Shown here: positions 48,713-57,281 of the stretch, one piece after another | How positions within the stretch are numbered: the first letter of the stretch is position 1 | Layout of the letters: each line of letters opens with the position of its first letter | Assembly: GCF_019468565.1 (NCBI RefSeq) | Contig: NZ_CP080521.1 | Coordinates: 1,302,001-1,366,000, forward strand | DNA from: Pseudonocardia sp. DSM 110487 | Lineage (GTDB): Bacteria > Actinomycetota > Actinomycetes > Mycobacteriales > Pseudonocardiaceae | Direction: 5' to 3' | Length of the DNA: 64,000 nucleotides | Notes under the pieces: model-generated | Database searches by the model: none | The model's input: only the letters and a program-made list of their open reading frames with translations | What the model was told of the DNA's origin: nothing | Translations under genes and position numbers: made by a program

Positions 48713-49757
48713 ACCTCGGTGCGGAGGCCAGCAGATTGCCGAGGCGGCGCAGCTGGGCGGTCGCGCCGCCCAGGGTGAACTCGTTGCGCTTCGCAGCCAC
48801 GAAGTAGCGGTGCACCACGTGGTCGAGGTCGATGCCCACCCCGCCGTGGATGTGGACGGTCGTGTGGGCGATCCGGTGGCCGGCGTCGGCGGCCCAGAAC
48901 TTGGCCGTGGCCAGCGCGGCCTCGGCGGGGTGGCCGGCCGCGAGCTGCCAGGCCGCCTGCCAGAGCGTGAGGCGGATGGCCTCGACGTCGACGTGGGCGT
49001 CGGCGAGTCGCTGGCTGACCGCCTGGAACGAGCCGATGGGGCGGTCGAACTGCACGCGGGTGCGGGCGTACTCGGCGGTGAGCTCGACTGCCCGTTCGGT
49101 CACCCCGAGCTGGAGGGCGCAGACGCCGACGGTCGCGTGCGCGACCAGCCAGTCCACGACGTCCTCGCCGCCGAGGCGACGGTCGGCGTCCAGCTCGACG
49201 TCGGCGAGCTCCAACCAGCCCGCTGGATCGCCGTCGACCATCTCCTGCGAGCGCATCGTGACACCCGGGTCGTCCGGCGTGACCAGGAAGACGTCGGTGT
49301 CGGAGGGCACGAGGACGAGGTCGGCGACCGGCCCGGCCGGGACCGTCGTCAGGGTGCCGGTGAGCGCCCACCTCCCACCCGGACGTTCGACGGCGCGCAC
49401 CGGCGTCTCCGCCTCGAGGGCCGCCGTGAGCACCATGTCCCCGGTGGCGGCCGGTCGGGCCCAGCGGGCCTGCTGCTCGGCGTCGCCGAACCGGGCGATC
49501 GCCGCGGCACCCAGCACGATCGAGGGCAGGTAGGGAATGGGCGCGACCGCTCGGCCGGCCTCCACCAGCACGCTGCACCGTTCGAGCAGCCCGAACCCGC
49601 TCCCGCCGACGTGCTCGGGCAGCGCCGCGGCCAGCACGCCCGCCTCCGCGAGCGCAGGCCACAGCTGTGTCGACCGCTCCGGCGTGGCGTGGTCGGCGAG
49701 GATCCGGCGCGCCAGCGCGGCGAGGTCCTGCTGGGCCTCGGTGGGGGTGAAGTCCAC
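48708..49757 (-). CDS. fadE27: Acyl-CoA dehydrogenase ChsE5 (FadE27-like)
   Basis: A 349-residue ACAD subunit: MDFTPTEAQQDLAALARRIL, AALPEHVGGSGFGLLE, TRVQFDRPIGSFQAVSQRLAD, HIHGGVGIDLDHVVHRYF. It is the second gene of a two-gene unit and pairs with FadE26. The mycobacterial FadE26-FadE27 heterotetramer (ChsE4-ChsE5) dehydrogenates the eight- and five-carbon side-chain CoA esters. Somewhat shorter than the mycobacterial 373 residues. The stop is supplied by the family B palindrome. Confidence 0.9.
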   Translation of the reverse strand: MDFTPTEAQQDLAALARRILADHATPERSTQLWPALAEAGVLAAALPEHVGGSGFGLLERCSVLVEAGRAVAPIPYLPSIVLGAAAIARFGDAEQQARWARPAATGDMVLTAALEAETPVRAVERPGGRWALTGTLTTVPAGPVADLVLVPSDTDVFLVTPDDPGVTMRSQEMVDGDPAGWLELADVELDADRRLGGEDVVDWLVAHATVGVCALQLGVTERAVELTAEYARTRVQFDRPIGSFQAVSQRLADAHVDVEAIRLTLWQAAWQLAAGHPAEAALATAKFWAADAGHRIAHTTVHIHGGVGIDLDHVVHRYFVAAKRNEFTLGGATAQLRRLGNLLASAPRS

Positions 49758-49769
49758 GGTTCCTCCAGA

Positions 49770-50933
49770 TCAGCGGCGGGCGGTCGGGAGGCCGAGCGCG
49801 ACGGCGGCGATGATGTCGCGCTGCACCTCGTTGGTGCCGCCGCCGAAGGTCAGGATCAGCGACGAGCGGTGCATCCGTTCGATCCGGCCGCGCAGCGCGG
49901 CCCCCGGCGAGCCCTCCCGGATGGTGGCGCTCGGGCCGAGCACCTCCATGAGCAGCCGGTAGGCCTCGGTGGCGAGCTCGGTGCCGTACAGCTTGGTGGC
50001 CGACGCAGCGGCCGGGCCGGGCGAGTCGTCACCTGCCGCGGCGATCCGCCAGTTCATCAGCTTGAGCACCTCGGCCTTGACGTGCACGCGGGCGAGCAGC
50101 ACCCGTGCCCACTCCTGCTCGATCACGCCGGTCGACCGCGCCCAGTCGCGCACCTCGTCGATCGCGCGGAACAGCGGCGCGGCCGAGGTGAGCGCGACGC
50201 GCTCGTGGTTGAGCTGGTTGGTGATGAGCTTCCAGCCCTGGTTCTCCGGCCCGACGAGCGATGCCGCGGGCACGCGCACGTCGGAGTAGTAGGTGGCGCT
50301 GGTGCCGACGCCGGCCACGGTGCGCACAGGCGTCCAGGAGAACCCGGGCGCGTCGGTGGGGACGACGAGGATCGAGATGCCCCGGTGCTTGGGCGCGTCG
50401 GGGTCGGTGCGGCAGGCGAGCCAGACGTAGTCGGCGTGCTGGATGAGGCTGGTCCACATCTTCTGGCCGTTGACCACCCACTCGTCCCCGTCGCGGACGG
50501 CGCGGGTGCGCAGGGCGGCGAGATCGGTGCCTGCCTCGGGCTCGGAGTAACCGATGGCGAAGTGCAGCTCGCCCGCGGCGATGCGGGGGAGGAAGAACTC
50601 CTGCTGTTCCGGCGTCCCGAAGTGCATGATCGTCGGGCCGATCGTGTTGATCGTCAGGAACGGCACCGGTGCGCCCGCGAGCGCCGCCTCGTCGGTGAAG
50701 ATCAGTTGGTCGAACAGCGACCGGTCCTGGCCGCCGAACTCGCGGGGCCAGCCGAGCGTCAGCCAGCCGTCCGCGCCCATCTGCCGCACGACGTCGCGGT
50801 AGACCTTGCCGTCGCCGTACTCGCCCGCCCCGGACGTCAGCGCGTTCCGCCGTTCCGGGGTCATCAGCTCCGCGAAGTAGGCGCGCAGTTCCTTCCGCAG
50901 CGCCTCCTGTTGCGGTGTGTCGGCGATCCGCAT
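49770..50933 (-). CDS. fadE26: Acyl-CoA dehydrogenase ChsE4 (FadE26-like)
   Basis: A 387-residue ACAD with TPQQEALRKELRAYFAELMTPERR, WLTLGWPREFGGQ, the FAD block GYSEPEAGTDLAALRT, VNGQKMWTSLIQHADYVWLA, ELATEAYRLLMEVLG and LTFGGGTNEVQRDIIA. These blocks agree closely with mycobacterial FadE26. It is divergent from the hsd4A-mce4 operon, the same arrangement as Rv3504 and Rv3502c-Rv3492c. GGAG-type spacing before the ATG. Confidence 0.92.
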   Translation of the reverse strand: MRIADTPQQEALRKELRAYFAELMTPERRNALTSGAGEYGDGKVYRDVVRQMGADGWLTLGWPREFGGQDRSLFDQLIFTDEAALAGAPVPFLTINTIGPTIMHFGTPEQQEFFLPRIAAGELHFAIGYSEPEAGTDLAALRTRAVRDGDEWVVNGQKMWTSLIQHADYVWLACRTDPDAPKHRGISILVVPTDAPGFSWTPVRTVAGVGTSATYYSDVRVPAASLVGPENQGWKLITNQLNHERVALTSAAPLFRAIDEVRDWARSTGVIEQEWARVLLARVHVKAEVLKLMNWRIAAAGDDSPGPAAASATKLYGTELATEAYRLLMEVLGPSATIREGSPGAALRGRIERMHRSSLILTFGGGTNEVQRDIIAAVALGLPTARR

Positions 50934-50953
50934 CGACCCCTCCGAACTAGAAC

Positions 50954-50967
50954 TGGAACGCGTTCTA
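50954..50967. promoter_or_regulatory. KstR operator of fadE26-fadE27
   Basis: TGGAACGCGTTCTA is a full consensus match, 20 bp upstream of the fadE26 start. Confidence 0.88.
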
Positions 50968-51009
50968 GCAGACTAGCAGCAGTCCCACGGCGTGGAGATT
51001 GACGAAATC

Positions 51010-51023
51010 GAGAACAGGTTCTA
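51010..51023. promoter_or_regulatory. KstR operator of the hsd4A-mce4 operon
   Basis: GAGAACAGGTTCTA (reverse: TAGAACCTGTTCTC) keeps the core and one outer base. It lies 53 bp upstream of hsd4A and 42 bp from the fadE26 operator, so the divergent promoters may be controlled separately. Confidence 0.82.
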
Positions 51024-51076
51024 GTGTGACGCGCGCGACAGGACCACTGTCACGTTCCCGGACGCAGGAGTCTCGC

Positions 51077-51976
51077 GTGGACCCGACACCAGAGGTGTAC
51101 AGCCTGCGGGGCAAGGTCGCGGTCGTCACCGGGGCGGGCGCCGGGCTCGGCAGGGCCGAAGCGTTGGCGCTGGCCGCCGCAGGTGCAGACCTAGTGATTA
51201 ACGACGTCGACCCGGCTGCCGTTGCGGTCGTGGAGGATATCGAGCGGCTCGGTGGCAAGGCGGTGTTCGTCGCGGGCGACGTCGGGGAGAGCGCGACAGC
51301 CGACGCGCTGCTCGCCTCGGCCGTCGGACAGCTCGGCGGGCTGCACGTGGTGGTGAACAACGCCGGCCTTGTGCGCGACCGCATGCTCTTCAGCATGTCC
51401 GACGAGGACTGGGACCTCGTCATCCGCGTCCATCTGCGCGGGCATTTCCTATTGTCCCAGCGCGCCGCAGCGCACTGGCGGGCGCAGTCGAAGGAAGCGG
51501 GCGCCCCCGTCCACGGCCGGATCGTGAACACCGCGTCGGAGGCGTTCCTGCTCGGGCCGCCCGGCCAGGCGAACTACGCGGCGGCCAAGGCGGGGATCGT
51601 CGCGCTCACCGTCTCCACGGCCCGCGCCATGCAGCGCTACGGCGTCACGGCCAACGCGATCTGTCCGCGCGCTCGCACCGCGATGACCTCGGACGTCTTC
51701 GGAGCACCGCCGGACGGCCCCGACCCGCTCTCCGTCGACCACGTCGCGCCGCTCGTCGCCTACCTCGCCTCGCCCGCCGCGCAGGCGATCAGCGGCCAGG
51801 TGTTCGTCGTGCACGGCGGCATGGTCGCGCTGCTCGCGCCGCCCACGGTCGAGCGGCGCTTCGATTCGGCGGGGCATTGGACGCCCGCCGAGCTCGACGC
51901 CACCGTCGGTGCCCACTTCACGGGCCGCGACCCGGGCCGCATGTTCGCCTCCACGGAGGTACTCGGCCCGCCCTAG
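51077..51976 (+). CDS. hsd4A: Hydroxysteroid/hydroxyacyl-CoA dehydrogenase Hsd4A
   Basis: A 299-residue SDR: VAVVTGAGAGLGRAEALALA, VINDVD, GDVGESATADALLASAV, VVNNAGLVRDRMLFSM, NTASEAFLLGPPGQANYAAAKAGI (Ser, Tyr, Lys), and a C-terminal extension after the Rossmann core. It corresponds to Rv3502c, the gene preceding yrbE4A in mycobacteria. Hsd4A acts on 17-hydroxysteroids and on the beta-hydroxyacyl-CoA of the side chain. The GTG start follows GCAGGAG; an upstream in-frame extension overlaps the operator and is unlikely to be translated. Confidence 0.87.
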   Translation: MDPTPEVYSLRGKVAVVTGAGAGLGRAEALALAAAGADLVINDVDPAAVAVVEDIERLGGKAVFVAGDVGESATADALLASAVGQLGGLHVVVNNAGLVRDRMLFSMSDEDWDLVIRVHLRGHFLLSQRAAAHWRAQSKEAGAPVHGRIVNTASEAFLLGPPGQANYAAAKAGIVALTVSTARAMQRYGVTANAICPRARTAMTSDVFGAPPDGPDPLSVDHVAPLVAYLASPAAQAISGQVFVVHGGMVALLAPPTVERRFDSAGHWTPAELDATVGAHFTGRDPGRMFASTEVLGPP

Positions 51977-52018
51977 CCCCACCGCTGTACCGTCCGCTCC
52001 CCAGCCCAGGAGGCACCG

Positions 52019-53530
52019 ATGCCCCTCACCGTGCAGCAGCGTCGCGACTCGGTCGGACTGACCGACGGCCTGCTCCTGATCGACGGCGACTGGCGGCCGG
52101 GTCGGGCCGGTGCCTCCTGGGAGCACCGCCATCCGGCCACCGGCGAGGTGATCGGGCGGTTCGCGATCGCGGACGCCACCGACGTCGACGACGCCGTGCG
52201 CGCCGCCCGCCGCGGCTTCGACGAGGGTGGCTGGCCACGCAGCCGCGCGGGAGAGCGGATCCGGGTGCTGCGGCGGTGCGCCGACGCCCTGCGTGAGCAC
52301 GCCGACGAGCTACGGGCCCTGCAGGCGCTGGACAACGGCGTGCCGCTGTCCTTCGCGCCCGTGTACGCGACGTCGGTGGAGGTGGCCGCGGACGCGTTCG
52401 ACCACCACGCCGGCTGGGTGGACAAGGTCGGCGGCCAGACGCTTCCGCCCTACCAGGGCGGCGACCACCTCGCGATGACCTTCCGCGAACCGGTCGGCGT
52501 GGTCGCGGCGGTGCTGCCGTGGAACGCCCCGTTCCTGCTGTTCGCGCAGAAGGTGGCGCCTGCGCTGGCCGCGGGCTGCACCGTGGTGGTGAAGCCGTCG
52601 GAGCACGCGACCTTCACGGTGCTGCGCATCGTCCAGCTGCTGCGCGACGCCGGGGTGCCCGACGGCGCTTTGCACGTCGTCACCGGCCCGGGCGAACCCA
52701 CCGGCGACGCGCTGATCTCCCACCCGCTGGTGGACAAGGTGAGCTTCACCGGCAGCCGCGCGGTCGGGCGGCGGATCATCGAGGCGTCGGCGGGCACCAT
52801 GAAGCGGGTCTCGCTCGAGCTCGGCGGCAAGAGCCCCGCGCTCGTGTTCCCGGACGCCCCGGACGTCGGGCTCGCCGGCATGACCGCGATGGGCATGGTC
52901 ACCCTCGGCCTGTCGGGTCAGGCGTGCGTCGCACACACCAGGGCGCTGGTGCACCGGGACGTCTACGACCAGTTCCTCGAGGCCGCGAAGCTGATGGCCG
53001 GGATGATCACCTACGGCGATCCGTTCGACCCCGCCGTGCTGTCCAGCCCGCTGATCACCGAGCGCCAGCTCGACCGGGTGCTCGGCCACATCGAGGGCGG
53101 CGTCGAGGCCGGCGCGCGGCTCGTCACCGGCGGCAACCGGCTCGACGGCGACCTCGGCGCCGGCAACTTCGTGGCCCCCACGATCTTCGCCGACGTCGAC
53201 AACACGATGCCGATCGCGCAGGAGGAGATCTTCGGCCCCGTTCTCGCGGTCGTCCCGTTCACCGACGAGGACGAGGCCGTGCGGCTCGCGAACGACTCCG
53301 ACTACGGCCTGGGCGCCGGCATCTACACCGCCGACGCGCGGCGGGCGTTCCGCGTGGCGCAGCGGCTGCGGGCAGGCACCGTCGGGATCAACGGCTTCCA
53401 GCTCGAACCGCACCTGCCCTTCGGCGGGTTCAAGCAATCCGGGCTCGGCCGGGAGGGCGGGCAGGCGGCGTTCGAGGCCTACACCGAGCTCAAGACGGTC
53501 ATGATGCCGCTCACCGAGGAGCTCATGTGA
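52019..53530 (+). CDS. Aldehyde dehydrogenase in the mce4 operon
   Basis: A 503-residue NAD(P)-dependent ALDH: LLIDGDWRPGRAG, VVAAVLPWNAPFLLF, VVKPSEHA, VSFTGSRAVGRRI, catalytic Glu267 in LELGGKSPAL, nucleophile Cys303 in GQACVAHTRALV, EEIFGPVLAV, LPFGGFKQSGLGREGG. It oxidises an aldehyde to an acid, potentially a steroid side-chain aldehyde. GGAGG precedes the ATG. Its ATG-TGA end overlaps the next GTG. It is absent from the equivalent mycobacterial position. Confidence 0.9.
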   Translation: MPLTVQQRRDSVGLTDGLLLIDGDWRPGRAGASWEHRHPATGEVIGRFAIADATDVDDAVRAARRGFDEGGWPRSRAGERIRVLRRCADALREHADELRALQALDNGVPLSFAPVYATSVEVAADAFDHHAGWVDKVGGQTLPPYQGGDHLAMTFREPVGVVAAVLPWNAPFLLFAQKVAPALAAGCTVVVKPSEHATFTVLRIVQLLRDAGVPDGALHVVTGPGEPTGDALISHPLVDKVSFTGSRAVGRRIIEASAGTMKRVSLELGGKSPALVFPDAPDVGLAGMTAMGMVTLGLSGQACVAHTRALVHRDVYDQFLEAAKLMAGMITYGDPFDPAVLSSPLITERQLDRVLGHIEGGVEAGARLVTGGNRLDGDLGAGNFVAPTIFADVDNTMPIAQEEIFGPVLAVVPFTDEDEAVRLANDSDYGLGAGIYTADARRAFRVAQRLRAGTVGINGFQLEPHLPFGGFKQSGLGREGGQAAFEAYTELKTVMMPLTEELM

Positions 53531-54276
53531 GGCTCGACGAGAAAGTCGTACTGATCACCGGCGCCGCCCGTGGGCAGGGCGCGGCGGCCGTGCGCGCGTG
53601 CGTCGCGGAGGGCGCCCGCGTGTACGCCGCCGACGTCCGGGACGACCTGGGCAAGGCGTGCGCGGACGAGCTGGGGGACGCGGCCGAGTACGTGCACCTC
53701 GACGTCTCCTCCGAGCAGGACTGGGCGGACGCGGTGGCCCGGATCGGGCGCATCGACGTGCTGGTCAACAACGCGGGCGTCCTGCACTTCGGCGCGGTCG
53801 CCGACACGACGCTCGCCGACTACGAGCGGGTGATCCGGGTCAACCAGATTGGCACGTTCCTCGGGATGCGCGCGGTGGTTCCGGTGATGCGGGAGGCGGG
53901 CGGCGGCTCGATCGTCAACGTCTCCTCGATCGAGGGCCTCGCCGCCGCGCCGTACCTCGTGGCCTACGCCGCCAGCAAGTTCGCCATCCGCGGCATGACG
54001 AAGGTCGCCGCGGTGGAGCTGGGTGAGCACGGGATCCGCGTGAACTCGGTGCATCCCGGGATGATCGACACGGACATGGTCCGCGATGCGGCGGGCGGCG
54101 CGGAGATCGACCTGACTCCGGTCGGACGCAAGGTCGCGCTGCGCCGGGTCGGGCGCCCGGATGAGATCGCAGGCCTCGTGGTGTTCCTCGCCAGCGACGA
54201 GAGCTCCTACTGCACCGGCGCCGAGTTCGTGGCCGACGGCGGAGCCACCGCGACCCACGCCCTCAATCTCGCATGA
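53527..54276 (+). CDS. SDR resembling 3-alpha/20-beta-hydroxysteroid dehydrogenase
   Basis: A 249-residue classical SDR: VVLITGAARGQGAAAVRACVAEGARV, YVHLDVSSEQDW, VLVNNAGVLHFG, NVSSIEGLAAAPYLVAYAASKFAIRGMTK (Ser, Tyr, Lys), RVNSVHPGMIDTDM, LASDESSYCTGAEFVADGG. The pattern resembles mycobacterial FabG3/20-beta-HSD, so a steroid hydroxyl/keto interconversion is likely. Both ends overlap neighbours by 4 bases, tying it to sterol import genes. Confidence 0.87.
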   Translation: MRLDEKVVLITGAARGQGAAAVRACVAEGARVYAADVRDDLGKACADELGDAAEYVHLDVSSEQDWADAVARIGRIDVLVNNAGVLHFGAVADTTLADYERVIRVNQIGTFLGMRAVVPVMREAGGGSIVNVSSIEGLAAAPYLVAYAASKFAIRGMTKVAAVELGEHGIRVNSVHPGMIDTDMVRDAAGGAEIDLTPVGRKVALRRVGRPDEIAGLVVFLASDESSYCTGAEFVADGGATATHALNLA

Positions 54277-55067
54277 CGGGGCCGGTCTTCCCCACGCTGA
54301 TACCCGGCGTCGCGGCGCTGCGCCACGTCGGCCGGCTGACGACGCTGTCGTGGCAGGTGCTGCGCGCGCTGCCACGCCGCCCGTTCCAGGGGCGGGAGTT
54401 CATCCAGCAGAGCTGGTTCTTCGCCAGCGTCACGATCCTGCCGACGGCGCTGGTCGCCATCCCGTTCGGCGCGGTGATCGCGCTGCAGCTCGGCTCGCTC
54501 ACCGCGCAGATCGGCGCCCAGTCCTTCACCGGCGCGGCCAGCGCGCTGGCCATCGTGCAACAGGCCAGCCCGCTGATCACCGCGCTGCTGGTGGCCGGCG
54601 CGGGCGGCTCTGCGATGTGCGCCGACATCGGGGCCCGCACGATCCGCGAGGAGATCGCGGCGCTCGAGGTGCTCGGCATCTCCCCGGTCCAGCGGCTGAT
54701 CGTGCCGAGGGTGCTCGCCGCGATGCTCGTGTCCGTGCTGCTCAACGGCCTGGTGAGCGTCGTCGGGGTGATGGGCGGCTACTTCTTCAACGTCGTGCTG
54801 CAGGGCGGCACGCCAGGGTCCTACCTGGCCAGCTTCAACGCGCTCGCACAGCTGCCGGACCTCGCCGTCAGCGAGTTCAAGGCGCTGCTCTACGGCTTCG
54901 TGGCCGGGGTCGTGGCGGCCTACCGGGGGCTGAACCCGGCGGGTGGGCCGAAGGGCGTCGGCGACGCGGTGAACCAGGCCGTGGTCGTCACGTTCCTGCT
55001 GCTGTTCCTCATCAACCTCGTCGTCACCGCCTTCTACCTGCAGCTCGTGCCGCCGAGGGGGCTGTGA
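54273..55067 (+). CDS. yrbE4A: Mce4 transporter permease YrbE4A
   Basis: A 264-residue MlaE-family permease with about five membrane helices. It has the conserved cytoplasmic coupling segment REEIAALEVLGISPVQRLIVPR and the FVAGVVAAYRGLNPAGGPKGVG block near the end. It forms the membrane core of the Mce4 sterol importer with YrbE4B and is driven by the ATPase MceG, which is encoded elsewhere. ATGA overlap with the upstream SDR; 7 bp to yrbE4B. Confidence 0.94.
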   Translation: MTGPVFPTLIPGVAALRHVGRLTTLSWQVLRALPRRPFQGREFIQQSWFFASVTILPTALVAIPFGAVIALQLGSLTAQIGAQSFTGAASALAIVQQASPLITALLVAGAGGSAMCADIGARTIREEIAALEVLGISPVQRLIVPRVLAAMLVSVLLNGLVSVVGVMGGYFFNVVLQGGTPGSYLASFNALAQLPDLAVSEFKALLYGFVAGVVAAYRGLNPAGGPKGVGDAVNQAVVVTFLLLFLINLVVTAFYLQLVPPRGL

Positions 55068-55074
55068 CCGCGCG

Positions 55075-55947
55075 ATGACGACCCGCACCCCCATCTCGCC
55101 CGTCTCGTCCACCAGCCTGGGCTGGAAGGCGGTCCGCGGCGCCGACCGGTGGGCCGACGTCCTCGCCGACCTCGGGTGGCAGCTCGCGTTCTACTGGCGG
55201 GCGATCGCGTGGGGGCCGCGGGCCGTCCGCCGGTATCCCCGGGAGACGCTGCGCCTGCTCACGGAGGTCTGCTTCGGCGCGGCCGGGCTCGCGGTGATCG
55301 GCGGCACGCTCGGCGTGATGATCGGGATGACGATCTTCACGGGCGCCATCGTCGGTCTGCAGGGCTACTCGGCGCTCGACCAGCTGGGCACGGCGGCGCT
55401 CACCGGCTTCATCTCGGCGTACTTCAACACCCGGGAGGTCGCGCCGCTCTCGGCCGGACTCGCGCTGTCGGCCACCGTCGGATGCGGGTTCACCGCGCAG
55501 CTCGGCGCGATGCGGATCTCGGAGGAGGTCGACGCGCTCGAGGTGATGGGCGTGCGCAGCATGCCCTTCCTCGTCACCACGAGGGTGGTGGCGGGCTTCG
55601 CCGCGGTCGTGCCGCTGTACGTCGTCGGCCTGCTCGCGGCCTACCTCGCGTCCCGGCAGACCACGGTGTGGTTCTACGGGCAGTCGGCAGGCACCTACGA
55701 CCACTACTTCGCGCTCTTCCTACCCCCGGAAGACGTGCTGTGGTCGTTCCTCAAGGTGCTCGTGTTCGCCCTCGTGGTGATCCTCACCCACTGCTACTAC
55801 GGCTTCACGGCGGCAGGCGGGCCGGCCGGCGTCGGGGTGGCGGTTGGCCGCGCGGTCCGGACCTCGATCGTGCTGGTGTCGATCCTCGACTTCCTGCTCA
55901 GCCTCGCGATCTGGGGCTCGACCACGACCGTGCGGATCGCCGGATGA
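55075..55947 (+). CDS. yrbE4B: Mce4 transporter permease YrbE4B
   Basis: A 290-residue MlaE-family permease: FGAAGLAVIGGTLGVMIGMTIFTG, the loop SEEVDALEVMGVRSMPFLVTTR with the EExDALEVMG motif, and YGFTAAGGPAGVGVAVGRAVRTS. The N-terminal 30 residues are a hydrophilic extension. Heterodimer partner of YrbE4A. Its stop overlaps the mce4A start by 4 bases. Confidence 0.94.
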   Translation: MTTRTPISPVSSTSLGWKAVRGADRWADVLADLGWQLAFYWRAIAWGPRAVRRYPRETLRLLTEVCFGAAGLAVIGGTLGVMIGMTIFTGAIVGLQGYSALDQLGTAALTGFISAYFNTREVAPLSAGLALSATVGCGFTAQLGAMRISEEVDALEVMGVRSMPFLVTTRVVAGFAAVVPLYVVGLLAAYLASRQTTVWFYGQSAGTYDHYFALFLPPEDVLWSFLKVLVFALVVILTHCYYGFTAAGGPAGVGVAVGRAVRTSIVLVSILDFLLSLAIWGSTTTVRIAG

Positions 55948-57281
55948 TCCGCTACGACCGCGCGTCGCGGCCCCGGTACATGCTGCTGGGCGTCGTGTTC
56001 CTGCTGGTCGCCGCGCTGGTCGTCGCGCTGACGGTTGCGATCTACCAGAAGGCGTTCACCCCCGTGGTGAGCGTCCGGCTGGAGACCGACCGGATCGGCA
56101 GCCAGCTGCGCCCCGGCGCGGACGTCAAGATCAGGGGAGTCGTCGTCGGCGAGGTGCGGGAGGTGCAGACCGCCGCGAACGGCGCTGCTCTGCGGCTCGC
56201 GCTGGACCCGGACCACACCGAGCTGATCCCGGCCAACGTCTCCGCACGGCTGCTGCCCAAGACGCTGTTCGGGGAGCGGTTCGTCGCGCTGCAGATGCCC
56301 GACGTCCCCGCGCCGTCGGCCATCGCCGACGGGGAGGTGATCGGGCAGGACCGCACCCGCGCCGCCATCGAGGTCGAGCAGGTGCTCACCGACCTGCTCC
56401 CGGTCCTGCGGGCCGTGCGCCCCGACCAGCTGGCCGTCACGTTGAACGCGCTGGCCACGGCGCTGGAGGGCCGGGGTGAGCGGCTGGGGGACACCCTCGT
56501 CGACCTGGAGCGCTACCTGGGCGAGTTCCAGCCCGCGGTGCCCGACCTGGTGGCTGTGTTCGACCACCTCGGCCCGGTGGCCGACACCTACGCCGAAGCC
56601 GCGCCCGACCTGCTGACCGCGCTCGCCGAGCTCACCACCACCACGCGCACCTTCGACGAGCAGGAGGCGCAGCTGCGGGAGTTCTACGCCGAAGTCACCG
56701 GCGCGGCCGAGGACCTCACCGGGTTCATCGACGCCAATCGGGACAACGTGATCTCGCTGGTGTCGACGTCGCGCTCCACGCTCGAACTGCTCGCCCGCTA
56801 TGCGCCCGAGTACCCGTGCCTGTTCCGCCAGCTGGTGGAGGGCATCGCCCGCGCCGAGACGGTGTTCGGCAAGGGCAGCGAGCACCCCGAGATCCAGCGG
56901 CTCACCATCGAGATCACCGCGAGCCGCGGGAAGTACCGGCCCGGCGTGGACGACCCGGTGTACGCGGACAAGCGGGGACCGCGCTGCTACGAGACCCCGG
57001 CGCATCCCGATGTGTTCCCGCAGTACCCGCCGGGCGGCCCGGTCGAGGACGGCTCGACGATGCCGCCACCCCCGTCGACCGGGGACGAGACGGGCCTCCT
57101 GCCCCAGCCGGGCGGCAAGGGCACGACGGTGCCGGCCGCCGTCGCCAACTCGCCCGCGGAGCAGGAGCTGATCTCGCTGCTCGTGGCGCCCACGATGGGT
57201 GTGATGCCCACCGAGGTGCCCGCGTGGAGCGGCATGCTCGTCGGGCCGTTGCTGCGCGGCACGGAGGTGACGCTGCGATGA
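55944..57281 (+). CDS. mce4A: Mce4A substrate-binding protein
   Basis: A 445-residue protein: N-terminal membrane anchor (YMLLGVVFLLVAALVVALTV), an MCE/MlaD domain (SVRLETDRIGSQLRPGADVKIRGVVVGEV through LLPKTLFGERFVALQ, residues ~40-130), a long helical region to ~residue 320, and a proline/glycine-rich C-terminal tail. Mce proteins assemble as a heterohexameric ring and tube that carries sterols across the periplasm. The true start is the ATG overlapping yrbE4B; the longer frame upstream is a shadow. Confidence 0.93.
   Translation: MIRYDRASRPRYMLLGVVFLLVAALVVALTVAIYQKAFTPVVSVRLETDRIGSQLRPGADVKIRGVVVGEVREVQTAANGAALRLALDPDHTELIPANVSARLLPKTLFGERFVALQMPDVPAPSAIADGEVIGQDRTRAAIEVEQVLTDLLPVLRAVRPDQLAVTLNALATALEGRGERLGDTLVDLERYLGEFQPAVPDLVAVFDHLGPVADTYAEAAPDLLTALAELTTTTRTFDEQEAQLREFYAEVTGAAEDLTGFIDANRDNVISLVSTSRSTLELLARYAPEYPCLFRQLVEGIARAETVFGKGSEHPEIQRLTIEITASRGKYRPGVDDPVYADKRGPRCYETPAHPDVFPQYPPGGPVEDGSTMPPPPSTGDETGLLPQPGGKGTTVPAAVANSPAEQELISLLVAPTMGVMPTEVPAWSGMLVGPLLRGTEVTLR

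Noticed and set aside
55149..55943. N-terminal extension of mce4A through yrbE4B
   Set aside because: The upstream part is the out-of-frame shadow of yrbE4B; the ATG overlapping the yrbE4B stop starts exactly at the Mce membrane anchor.
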